Origin: Streptomyces sp. D2-8
GTDB taxonomy: Bacteria; Actinomycetota; Actinomycetes; Streptomycetales; Streptomycetaceae
Assembly (NCBI RefSeq): GCF_023184515.1
Contig: NZ_JAAHBP010000008.1
Span: 248,001 to 312,000, forward strand
Length of the DNA stretch: 64,000 nt
Direction of reading: 5' to 3'
Shown here: piece after piece, positions 47,005 through 54,848 of the stretch
How the letters are laid out: each line of letters begins with the position of its first letter
How positions within the stretch are numbered: the stretch's first letter is position 1
The notes under the pieces: generated by a model
What the model saw: the letters and a program-made list of their open reading frames with translations, nothing else
What the model was told of the DNA's origin: nothing
Databases searched by the model: none
Position numbers and translations under genes: made by a program

Positions 47005-50000
47005 TTACGCCTCGAACACCTCACGCACCAGCTGCTCCTGCTCGGCCTGGTGCCGCTTCGCGGAGCCCACCGCCGGGGACGAGCCGTGCGGGCGGGAGAT
47101 GCGCCGCAGTCGCTCGCCGTGCGGGACCTCCGCGCCGACCGCCAGGTCCAGGTGGTCGATCAGGTTGAGCGCGATGAACGGCCAGGCACCCTGGTTCGCC
47201 GGCTCCTCCTGGGCCCACAGGTACTTCTCGGCGTTCGGGTACTTCTTGATCTCCGCCTGGAGCTCGGTACCCGGCAGCGGGTACAGGCGCTCGATGCGGA
47301 TGATCGCCGTGTCCGTGACGCCGCGCTTCTGACGCTCGGCCTCGAGGTCGTAGTAGACCTTGCCGGCGCAGAAGACGACCTTCTTGACCGCGGCCGCGTC
47401 CACCGACGCGTCGCCGATGACCGGCTGGAACTGGCCCGTCGTGAACTCCTCCGCCTTGGCCGCCGCCGCCTTCAGGCGCAGCATCGACTTCGGCGTGAAG
47501 ACCACCAGCGGCTTGTGGTGCGGGTTGTGCACCTGCCACCGCAGGAGGTGGAAGTAGTTCGACGGCGACGTCGGCATGGCGACCGTCATGTTGTTCTGGG
47601 CGCACATCTGGAGGAAGCGCTCCGGGCGGGCCGAGGAGTGGTCCGGGCCCTGGCCCTCGTAGCCGTGCGGCAGGAGCAGGACGACTCCGGACGTCTGGGC
47701 CCACTTCTGCTCGGCCGACGAGATGAACTCGTCCACGACCGTCTGCGCGCCGTTGACGAAGTCGCCGAACTGCGCCTCCCACATCACGAGCGCCTCGGGG
47801 CGGGCCAGCGAGTAGCCGTACTCGAAGCCCATCGCGGCGTACTCGGAGAGGAGGGAGTTGTAGACGTTGAGCCGCGCCTGGTCCTCGGAGAGGTACTGAA
47901 GCGGCGTGTACTCCTCGCCGGTGCTGCGGTCGATGATGACCGCGTGGCGCTGGCCGAACGTACCGCGCTGCGAGTCCTGGCCGGCCAGACGGACCGGGAC
48001 GCCCTCCAGCAGGAGGGAGCCGACCGCGAGGGTCTCGCCCATGCCCCAGTCGATGGTGCCGTCCTCGACCATCGACGCCCGGCGCTGCAACTGCGGCAGC
48101 AGACGCGGGTGGACGGTGATGTTGTCGGGGATGTTGACCTGGGACTCGGCGATCCGCTTGACGACCTCCGTGGTCACCGCGGTGTTCACGGCGACCGGGA
48201 ACTCGGCCTGCGGGTCCGAGGACTCGACCGTCGCCGGCTGGGACGTGGCCTCACGGACCTCCGTGAAGACCTTCTCCAGCTGGCCCTGGTAGTCCTGCAG
48301 CGCCTGCTCGGCCTCTTCCAGGGTGATGTCGCCGCGACCGATGAGGGACTCGGTGTAGAGCTTGCGCACCGAGCGCTTCTTGTCGATCAGGTCGTACATC
48401 AGCGGCTGGGTGAAGGCCGGGTTGTCCGACTCGTTGTGACCGCGGCGGCGGTAGCAGATGAGGTCGATCACCACGTCCTTGTTGAACGCCTGGCGGAACT
48501 CGAAGGCGAGCCGCGCGACGCGGACCACGGCCTCCGGGTCGTCGCCGTTCACGTGGAAGATCGGGGCCTCGATCATGCGGGCCACGTCCGTCGCGTACAT
48601 GGAGGAACGCGAGGACTCGGGGGCCGCGGTGAAGCCGACCTGGTTGTTGATGACGATGTGGACCGTGCCGCCGGTGCGGTAGCCGCGCAGCTGCGACATG
48701 TTCAGGGTCTCGGCCACCACGCCCTGGCCCGCGAAGGCCGCGTCGCCGTGGATCGCCACCGGCAGGACGGTGAAGTCCGTGCCGCCCTTGTTGATGATGT
48801 CCTGCTTGGCGCGCGAGACGCCCTCCAGGACCGGGTCCACCGCCTCCAGGTGCGAGGGGTTCGCGACCAGGGAGACCTTGATCTGCTCGCCGTCGAGACC
48901 GGTGAAGGTGCCCTCGGCGCCCAGGTGGTACTTCACGTCGCCGGAGCCGTGCATCGACTTCGGGTCGAGGTTGCCCTCGAACTCGCGGAAGATCTGCGCG
49001 TACGACTTGCCGACGATGTTGGCGAGGACGTTCAGCCGGCCGCGGTGGGCCATGCCGACGACGACCTCGTCCAGGCGGGACTCGGCGGCCGAGTCCAGCA
49101 CGGCGTCCAGCAGCGGGATGACGGACTCGCCGCCCTCCAGGGAGAAGCGCTTCTGGCCGACGTACTTCGTCTGAAGGAAGGTCTCGAAGGCCTCGGCGGC
49201 GTTCAGCCGGCGCAGGATGCGCAGCTGCTCCTCACGCTCCGGCTTGGTGTGCGAGCGCTCGATGCGGTCCTGGATCCACTTGCGCTGCTTCGGGTCCTGG
49301 ATGTGCATGAACTCGACGCCGGTGGTGCGGCAGTACGAGTCGCGCAGCACGCCGAGGATGTCGCGCAGCTTCATCAGGGACTTGCCGGCGAATCCGCCGA
49401 CGGCGAACTCGCGCTCCAGGTCCCACAGGGTGAGCCCGTGCTCCGTGATGTCCAGGTCGGGGTGCTTGCGCTGCTGGTACTCCAGCGGGTCGGTGTCGGC
49501 CATGACGTGGCCGCGGACCCGGTAGGAGTGGATCAGCTCGAAGACGCGGGCGGCCTTCGTGACGTCGTCGTCGTGCGACGCGTCGATGTCCTTGAGCCAG
49601 CGGACCGGCTCGTAGGGGATGCGCAGCGCCTCGAAGATGTCGTCGTAGAAGCCGTTCTCACCGAGGAGGAGGTTGGCGACGATCCGCAGGAACTCGCCGG
49701 AGGCGGCGCCCTGGATCACCCGGTGGTCGTAGGTCGACGTGAGCGTCATGACCTTCGAGATGCCGAGCTTGTTCAGGGTGTCCTGGGAGGTGCCCTGGAA
49801 CTCGGCCGGGTAGTCCATGGAGCCGACGCCCATGATCACCGACTGGCCGGGCATCAGACGCGGCACGGAGTGGACGGTGCCGAGGCCGCCGGGGTTGGTC
49901 AGGGAGACCGTCACGCCGGTGAAGTCGTCCATGCCCAGCTTGCCGTCGCGGGCGCGGCGGACGATGTCCTCGTAGGCCTGCCAGAACTCGAAGAAGTTCA

Positions 50001-50820
50001 GCGTCTCGGCCTTCTTGATGCCCGCGACCACGAGCTGGCGGTCGCCGTTGGGCTTGACCAGGTCGATGGCGAGGCCGAAGTTGACGTGCTCCGGCTTGAC
50101 CAGGGTCGGCTTGCCGTCCTTCTCCGCGAAGGAGTAGTTCATCGACGGCATGGCCTTGATGGCCTGCACCATCGCGTAGCCGATCAGGTGCGTGAAGGAG
50201 ATCTTCCCGCCCCGGGCGCGCTTCAGGTGGTTGTTGATGACGATGCGGTTGTCGAAGAGCAGCTTCACCGGGACCGCGCGCACGGACGTGGCCGTGGGCA
50301 CCTCCAGGGAGGCGTTCATGTTCTTCGCGACCGCGGCGGCGGGACCGCGCAGCACGACCTGCTCGGGGCCCGAGGGGGCCTCGCCGGCGGGCTCGGCCTT
50401 CTTCGCGGCGGCCGGCTTCGCCGCCGGGGCGGCCTGCGCCGGAGCGGGGGCCTGAGCCGGGGCCTGTGCGGCGGGCTTCGCCTGGGCCGGAGCCGAGGCG
50501 GGGGCCGGCGCGGCGGCGGGCTTCTCGGCCACCGGGGCGGGGGCCTGGGCGGGGGCGGCCGGAGCGGCCGCCGGAGCGGTGGTGGTCTCCGCGGCCCCCG
50601 CGGCCGCGGTACCCGCCGGAGCCGGGGCGGCGGCCGCCCCTGGCTTGTAGTCGGCGAAGAAGTCCCACCAGGCTCGGTCTACCGAATTCGGGTCCTGGAG
50701 GTACTGCTGATAGATCTCGTCGACGAGCCACTCGTTGGCACCGAACGACGCGGCAGGGTTCTTCCCCGCTTGGTCGGTGTCGGTCGAGATGCTCGAGTTA
50801 CTGGGGGACTGTGGCGACAC
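47005..50820 (-). CDS. kgd: Multifunctional 2-oxoglutarate dehydrogenase (E1o with E2-type N-terminal domain)
   Basis: 1271 residues, the actinobacterial OdhA/Kgd fusion. The N-terminal 60 residues (NEWLVDEIYQQYLQDPNSVD) are followed by an Ala/Pro-rich linker, an E2-like acyltransferase domain (STYDHRVIQGAASGEF with the catalytic His), and the ThDP-dependent E1 (GMAHRGRLNVLANIVGKSYA; FHVNGDDPEAVVRVARLAF; RRRGHNESDNPAFTQ). It runs the 2-oxoglutarate step of the TCA cycle, with lipoylation carried by another protein. GTG 50820 is chosen because MSPQSPSNSS is the usual start; longer in-frame starts look non-coding. No GarA/OdhI-type FHA partner is in the window. Confidence 0.95.
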   Translation of the reverse strand: MSPQSPSNSSISTDTDQAGKNPAASFGANEWLVDEIYQQYLQDPNSVDRAWWDFFADYKPGAAAAPAPAGTAAAGAAETTTAPAAAPAAPAQAPAPVAEKPAAAPAPASAPAQAKPAAQAPAQAPAPAQAAPAAKPAAAKKAEPAGEAPSGPEQVVLRGPAAAVAKNMNASLEVPTATSVRAVPVKLLFDNRIVINNHLKRARGGKISFTHLIGYAMVQAIKAMPSMNYSFAEKDGKPTLVKPEHVNFGLAIDLVKPNGDRQLVVAGIKKAETLNFFEFWQAYEDIVRRARDGKLGMDDFTGVTVSLTNPGGLGTVHSVPRLMPGQSVIMGVGSMDYPAEFQGTSQDTLNKLGISKVMTLTSTYDHRVIQGAASGEFLRIVANLLLGENGFYDDIFEALRIPYEPVRWLKDIDASHDDDVTKAARVFELIHSYRVRGHVMADTDPLEYQQRKHPDLDITEHGLTLWDLEREFAVGGFAGKSLMKLRDILGVLRDSYCRTTGVEFMHIQDPKQRKWIQDRIERSHTKPEREEQLRILRRLNAAEAFETFLQTKYVGQKRFSLEGGESVIPLLDAVLDSAAESRLDEVVVGMAHRGRLNVLANIVGKSYAQIFREFEGNLDPKSMHGSGDVKYHLGAEGTFTGLDGEQIKVSLVANPSHLEAVDPVLEGVSRAKQDIINKGGTDFTVLPVAIHGDAAFAGQGVVAETLNMSQLRGYRTGGTVHIVINNQVGFTAAPESSRSSMYATDVARMIEAPIFHVNGDDPEAVVRVARLAFEFRQAFNKDVVIDLICYRRRGHNESDNPAFTQPLMYDLIDKKRSVRKLYTESLIGRGDITLEEAEQALQDYQGQLEKVFTEVREATSQPATVESSDPQAEFPVAVNTAVTTEVVKRIAESQVNIPDNITVHPRLLPQLQRRASMVEDGTIDWGMGETLAVGSLLLEGVPVRLAGQDSQRGTFGQRHAVIIDRSTGEEYTPLQYLSEDQARLNVYNSLLSEYAAMGFEYGYSLARPEALVMWEAQFGDFVNGAQTVVDEFISSAEQKWAQTSGVVLLLPHGYEGQGPDHSSARPERFLQMCAQNNMTVAMPTSPSNYFHLLRWQVHNPHHKPLVVFTPKSMLRLKAAAAKAEEFTTGQFQPVIGDASVDAAAVKKVVFCAGKVYYDLEAERQKRGVTDTAIIRIERLYPLPGTELQAEIKKYPNAEKYLWAQEEPANQGAWPFIALNLIDHLDLAVGAEVPHGERLRRISRPHGSSPAVGSAKRHQAEQEQLVREVFEA

Positions 50821-51102
50821 GGCGGCAACCGCCCTCTTCCGCTTCACAAGATGATGGACAGCGGGAATCAAGGCTACGCCCCCTGGACGGGGAAGGTCAG
50901 GTCGGGCCCATGCAACGTCGTGCAAGTCACATCTGGAACTGTGTTTCGGGGCTTGAAATGGCGGGAAACAAGCGTGGTTCCGCTTAACGAGGGAAGAGCG
51001 GGGCAGGGCCCCCGGGCGCCGATGGCGCGGGCCTGTGCCTGATCACACGTGTCCGTCAGCGCGGACGCCCGTGGATCTTGTGGCTCCGGTTCGAACTTTA
51101 CG

Positions 51103-52212
51103 TCAACTTGGCACGGATGACAGTCCCGGAAGAGTGACAAGAATCCGGCAACCTCGCTCGGATTCAGCCACTCCGATCCGGCCCCCGTGCAGGTCCACCG
51201 CCCAGCGGGCGATCGCCAGGCCGAGACCCGTGCCGCCGTCGCTGCCCGGCCCCTGCCGCTTGGCGCTGCCGCGGTTGAACCGCTCGAAGACGCGGTGCCA
51301 CTCGGACTTCGGAATGCCGGGGCCCTCGTCCAGAACTTCCAGTTCCAGCGACTCCGGCAGGGCGCCGCGCCGCGCCTTGACCGTCACGCGGCCGTGCGGC
51401 GGGCTGTGCTTGACCGCGTTGTCGATGAGATTGGCGACGACCTGGTGGATGCGCTCCGGGTCGGCGTGCGCCGTCAACTCCGGCGGGGAGACGTCGAGGT
51501 GCAGATGGACGTCCGTACGGGTGTGACTGCCCGAGCCGGTGGCGATGCCCGCGCGCACGGAGGCGACCATGTTGGCCTCCTTCAGCACGCCGGACAGATA
51601 CGGCCACACCTCGAACCGCCGCTGTTTCAGCGGAACGACGCCGTTGTCCAGCCGGGACAGGTCCAGCAGCGTCTCCACCAGCCGCCCGAGGCGCTCGGTC
51701 TGCTTCAGCGCCGTGCGCATCGTCTCCGGGTCGGCCTGCGTGACACCGTCGACGATGTTCTCCAGCACCGCGCGCAGACCCGCGATGGGCGTGCGCAGCT
51801 CGTGGGAGACATTCGCCACGAGTTCCTTGCGCTGGCGGTCCTGGGCCTCCAGCTCGTCGGCCATGGCGTTGATCGTCACGGCCAGGTCGCCCAGCTCGTC
51901 ACGGCGGTTCTCCCGCGTCCGGCGGGTGTAGTCGCCCTGCGAGATGGAACGGGCCACCGCGGTCATCTCGTCCAGCGGCGCCGTGAGCGAATGGGCCACG
52001 AACTGCGTGATGAGAAGTGTGGCGATCATCGAGAAGACCGTGATGAAGCGCAGCTCCGTCTGGGTGTGCACCGCGATCACCGACAGGCCGGTGGTGATCA
52101 GCACCGAGATGACGACCAGCGCGCCCAGCTTGGTCTTGATCGAGAACGGGCTCACCCCGCCCCAGGGATCCGGCTCCCCGGGGATTCTCCGTCCGGCCGG
52201 CCCACCGCTCAT
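51103..52212 (-). CDS. Two-component sensor histidine kinase
   Basis: 369 residues. Two membrane helices (LGALVVISVLITTGLSVIAV; ITVFSMIATLLITQFVAH) with almost no extracytoplasmic loop, a HAMP linker (LTAPLDEMTAVARSISQG), HisKA with VANVSHELRTPIAGLRAV and HATPase (NLIDNAVKHSPPHGRV; DEGPGIPKSEW; GGTGLGLAIARW). The tiny loop suggests sensing inside the membrane. Its ATG overlaps the response-regulator stop, so the two are coupled; the regulator is upstream. Confidence 0.93.
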   Translation of the reverse strand: MSGGPAGRRIPGEPDPWGGVSPFSIKTKLGALVVISVLITTGLSVIAVHTQTELRFITVFSMIATLLITQFVAHSLTAPLDEMTAVARSISQGDYTRRTRENRRDELGDLAVTINAMADELEAQDRQRKELVANVSHELRTPIAGLRAVLENIVDGVTQADPETMRTALKQTERLGRLVETLLDLSRLDNGVVPLKQRRFEVWPYLSGVLKEANMVASVRAGIATGSGSHTRTDVHLHLDVSPPELTAHADPERIHQVVANLIDNAVKHSPPHGRVTVKARRGALPESLELEVLDEGPGIPKSEWHRVFERFNRGSAKRQGPGSDGGTGLGLAIARWAVDLHGGRIGVAESERGCRILVTLPGLSSVPS

Positions 52213-52949
52213 GGCGTCGGGGTCTCCAGGGCGTATCCGACGCCGTGCACCGTGCGGATCCGCTCGGCGCCGATCTTCCGGCGCAGCGCCTTGATGTGGC
52301 TGTCGACCGTGCGGGTGCCGGAGGCGTCCGCCCAGTCCCAGACCTCGGCGAGCAGCTGCTCACGGGAGAGCACCGCACGCGGGGTGTTCGCCAGGCACAC
52401 CAGCAGGTCGAACTCGGTGGGCGTCAGGTGGACGTCTTCGCTGCGCACCCGGACCCGGCGCTGCGCGTGGTCGATCTCCAGCTCACCGAGACGCAGGATG
52501 CCGGAGCGGGGGGTGGCCGCCGCGATGGCGGCCCGCTCCACCCGGCGCAGCAGGACGTGCACGCGCGCCGCCAGCTCCCGCATGGAGAACGGCTTGGTCA
52601 TGTAGTCGTCGGCGCCGACACCGAGGCCGACCAGCATGTCGGTCTCGTCGTCGCGCGCGGTGAGCATCATCACCGGCACCGGGCGGGCGGCCTGCACGCG
52701 CCGGCAGACCTCCAGGCCGTCGAAGCCGGGCAGCATGATGTCGAGGATCAGCAGGTCGGGCTGCCAGGCCTCGGCCGTGTCGACCGCGGCCGGTCCGTCA
52801 CCCGCTGTCTGCACGAGGAATCCCTCGGCCCGCAGGCGGGTCGCGATGGCGTCCACGATCGTCGCGTCGTCCTCGACCACCAGGACCCGGCGCTGTGCGC
52901 CCGGAGTAGCCGTCGCCGAACCGTTGTGGGAGGTCTGTGTCTGCTCCAT
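52209..52949 (-). CDS. OmpR/PhoB-family response regulator
   Basis: 246 residues. Receiver domain (about 22-135) with VLVVEDDATIVDAIATRLRA, the phospho-Asp in LLILDIMLPGFDGLEV and the Lys in DDYMTKPFSMRELAAR; winged-helix output domain (about 155-245) with LTPTEFDLLVCLANTPRAVL and VDSHIKALRRKIGAERIRTV. ATG 52949 is chosen as the start; a longer in-frame start exists upstream but adds only a short unstructured piece. Paired with the downstream sensor kinase. Target genes not evident. Confidence 0.93.
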   Translation of the reverse strand: MEQTQTSHNGSATATPGAQRRVLVVEDDATIVDAIATRLRAEGFLVQTAGDGPAAVDTAEAWQPDLLILDIMLPGFDGLEVCRRVQAARPVPVMMLTARDDETDMLVGLGVGADDYMTKPFSMRELAARVHVLLRRVERAAIAAATPRSGILRLGELEIDHAQRRVRVRSEDVHLTPTEFDLLVCLANTPRAVLSREQLLAEVWDWADASGTRTVDSHIKALRRKIGAERIRTVHGVGYALETPTP

Positions 52950-53084
52950 CGCCCGCCCCTGGGGTGTGCTTTCCGGAATCAGTGGGGTGATTCCTTCTGA
53001 CTGGCTATGCCTGCGCATGGTTGCGATTGACGCTTGAATGATCGGCGTCAGAGGAGCAGCGTACGGGGAGTCAGCACACCTTTG

Positions 53085-53762
53085 CTATCCAGGGCGGATG
53101 CCGAGGTGCACGACGTCCGGCACGCCCCGGGCAACCGGGATCTCTTCGGTACGCACCTGTTGGAACCCGGCATTCCGCAAGGTTTCTTCGAATTCCGGAG
53201 ACGGCTGGGCGGACCAGACAGCGAGAACCCCGCCGGGTCTCAACACCCTTGCGCAGCTTGCCAGTCCGGCCTGCCGGTAGAGATTTCCGTTGCCCTCCGT
53301 GACGGTCCAGCCGGGGCCGTTGTCGATGTCGAGGCACAGGGCGTCGTACGTGTCGGATGTCTCATTGACGTGTGCGACGAGATCGGCTTCGACGATTTTC
53401 GCGCGGGGGTCCGACAGGGCTCGGGCGGAGAGCGCGGAGAGCGGGCCGTCGAGATGCCATTCGACAATCGCGGGCTCGCGCTCCACCACCGTGATCCGCC
53501 CCCAGCGCGGGTCCGCGGCGGCGTGCGCGAGGGAGAAGCCGACGCCGAGCCCGCCGATCAGGACGTCGGGGCGGTCGCGTCCGGCCAGGGCGTCCAGTGC
53601 CGCGTCGACCAGCCGCCGCTCCGAACGGCCGTCGGAGGTGTCCATCAGGAAACAGCCGTTGGCGATGATCTCCAGCCGGTCACCGTGCCGCCGCAGCACC
53701 ACTTCACCGTGCGGGCCCTCGCGACGGTCCAGTACATCGGGAATGTCGTACGAGGTAGGCAT
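53085..53762 (-). CDS. Spermidine-synthase-like methyltransferase-fold protein
   Basis: 225 residues. A spermine/spermidine synthase-like Rossmann fold: DVLIGGLGVGFSLAHAAADP, the acidic ITVVEREPAIVEWHLDG, and YDALCLDIDNGPGW in place of the usual catalytic D-x-x-D region. The N-terminal beta domain is short. Members of this group in actinobacteria have no proven reaction; polyamine aminopropyl transfer is uncertain. Divergent from the rhomboid-like gene. Confidence 0.82.
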   Translation of the reverse strand: MPTSYDIPDVLDRREGPHGEVVLRRHGDRLEIIANGCFLMDTSDGRSERRLVDAALDALAGRDRPDVLIGGLGVGFSLAHAAADPRWGRITVVEREPAIVEWHLDGPLSALSARALSDPRAKIVEADLVAHVNETSDTYDALCLDIDNGPGWTVTEGNGNLYRQAGLASCARVLRPGGVLAVWSAQPSPEFEETLRNAGFQQVRTEEIPVARGVPDVVHLGIRPG

Positions 53763-53929
53763 GGGGGCATCCTGGCAGGGGAGGGGGGTGTGGCGCGCGG
53801 CATTTCGCCTCGCCCTGTGGGACGCGGGGCGAGGCTTTCGGGTTGCTGTGCATCGGCTCTCGCGTGGCGCTGGTCACAGACAGAGGGGCTGTCCGGGGCG
53901 AAGGCTGGGACGCGACGGAAGGAGCGCCC

Positions 53930-54742
53930 GTGGTGGAACGCACCGCGCCGCCCCACGAGACGGCCGCACCGGCGCCGGCGGGCGCGCCCGTCTCCGACGT
54001 GCCGGGGCTGCTGGACGGGGTGCCGCGGCAGCGCGGTCCGCGCGCGACGGCGGTCGCGGGAGGGTGGGAGCCCGTTCCGGCGGCGGAGCCCCGGCCGCAG
54101 AAGCTCCGCCCCTGGTGGCTGCTGCCCACCCCCACGGGAACGCCGTTCACCTTCGGATACGCGATCGTCCTCTGCCTCACCTCGCTGATCTCCGCGTACG
54201 CGGACCCGGCCCTCGTGCACGCCCTCCTCCAGGGCTCCAGCACGGATGTGACGCACCTGGTGCGCACGCCCGGGCTGGTGCTGATCGGCAGCGCGCTGTG
54301 GGTCGCGGGCGGGGTGACCTCGCCGTTCGCCATCGCCTTCGTGCTGGTGCTTGCCGCGCTGGAGCGGCGGATCGGGGGTGTGCGCACAGCCGGTGTCTTC
54401 CTCCTGGGACATGTGGCGGCCACCCTCGCGACCGAGGTCCCGGTGGGTCTCGCCGTCCTGGCCGGGCACCTCCCCGGCAGCTCCCTGCACCGCCTGGACT
54501 ACGGCGTCAGCTTCGGCGTCGCCGCCGGCATCGGCGCCCTGGCCGGTCTGCTGCCGCTGTGGCTGCGCCTGCCGCTGCTGGCCGGCTTCGGCTGGATGCT
54601 GCTCCAGGACCTGCTCGCCTTCACCGACCCGATGACGAACTGGGGGCACCTCATCGCCCTGGTGATCGGTGTGGCGACCTGGCCCCTGGTCCGGCGGTGG
54701 CGCGACGGCCGGCGTCTCCTCCAGGCCGCCCATCAGGCGTAA
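53930..54742 (+). CDS. Rhomboid-like integral membrane protein
   Basis: 270 residues from GTG 53930, chosen because GGAAGGAG lies 5 bases upstream. A Pro/Ala-rich head of about 60 residues precedes six hydrophobic segments. The rhomboid-type features are HRLDYGVSFGVAAGIGALAG with a Ser in the place of the GxSG motif and WGHLIALVIGVAT with a His in the last helix. The catalytic context is degenerate, so it may be a pseudoprotease or a weak intramembrane protease. Confidence 0.75.
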   Translation: MVERTAPPHETAAPAPAGAPVSDVPGLLDGVPRQRGPRATAVAGGWEPVPAAEPRPQKLRPWWLLPTPTGTPFTFGYAIVLCLTSLISAYADPALVHALLQGSSTDVTHLVRTPGLVLIGSALWVAGGVTSPFAIAFVLVLAALERRIGGVRTAGVFLLGHVAATLATEVPVGLAVLAGHLPGSSLHRLDYGVSFGVAAGIGALAGLLPLWLRLPLLAGFGWMLLQDLLAFTDPMTNWGHLIALVIGVATWPLVRRWRDGRRLLQAAHQA

Positions 54743-54761
54743 CGCCCCTCTTGTCTTAGAT

Positions 54762-54775
54762 CGCTCACAGCGAAC
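54762..54775. promoter_or_regulatory. ClgR box upstream of lon
   Basis: On the minus strand GTTCGC-TGTGA-GCG, matching the GTTCGC-N5-GCG ClgR motif of Streptomyces. ClgR is an established activator of clp genes and lon. It lies about 75 bases before the lon start. Confidence 0.72.
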
Positions 54776-54806
54776 ACCCCCTGGGAACATCCGGCCTCTC
54801 CCGAGC

Positions 54807-54827
54807 ATTGAGTCGGCATAGCTCAAC
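54807..54827. promoter_or_regulatory. HAIR element (HspR operator) upstream of lon
   Basis: ATTGAGT-N7-GCTCAAC (TTGAGT, CGGCATA, GCTCAA), close to the HAIR consensus CTTGAGT-N7-ACTCAAG. It is 22 bases before the lon ATG. HspR control of lon is established in S. coelicolor. Confidence 0.85.
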
Positions 54828-54848
54828 TTGACTGCCGAAGGGGAGATC

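Noticed and set aside
46726..51042. Very long open frame (1438 codons) on the plus strand opposite kgd
   Set aside because: It is the antisense of a clear 2-oxoglutarate dehydrogenase. High-GC genes often leave an opposite-strand frame open; the product is Arg/Val/Leu/Asp-rich without domains.
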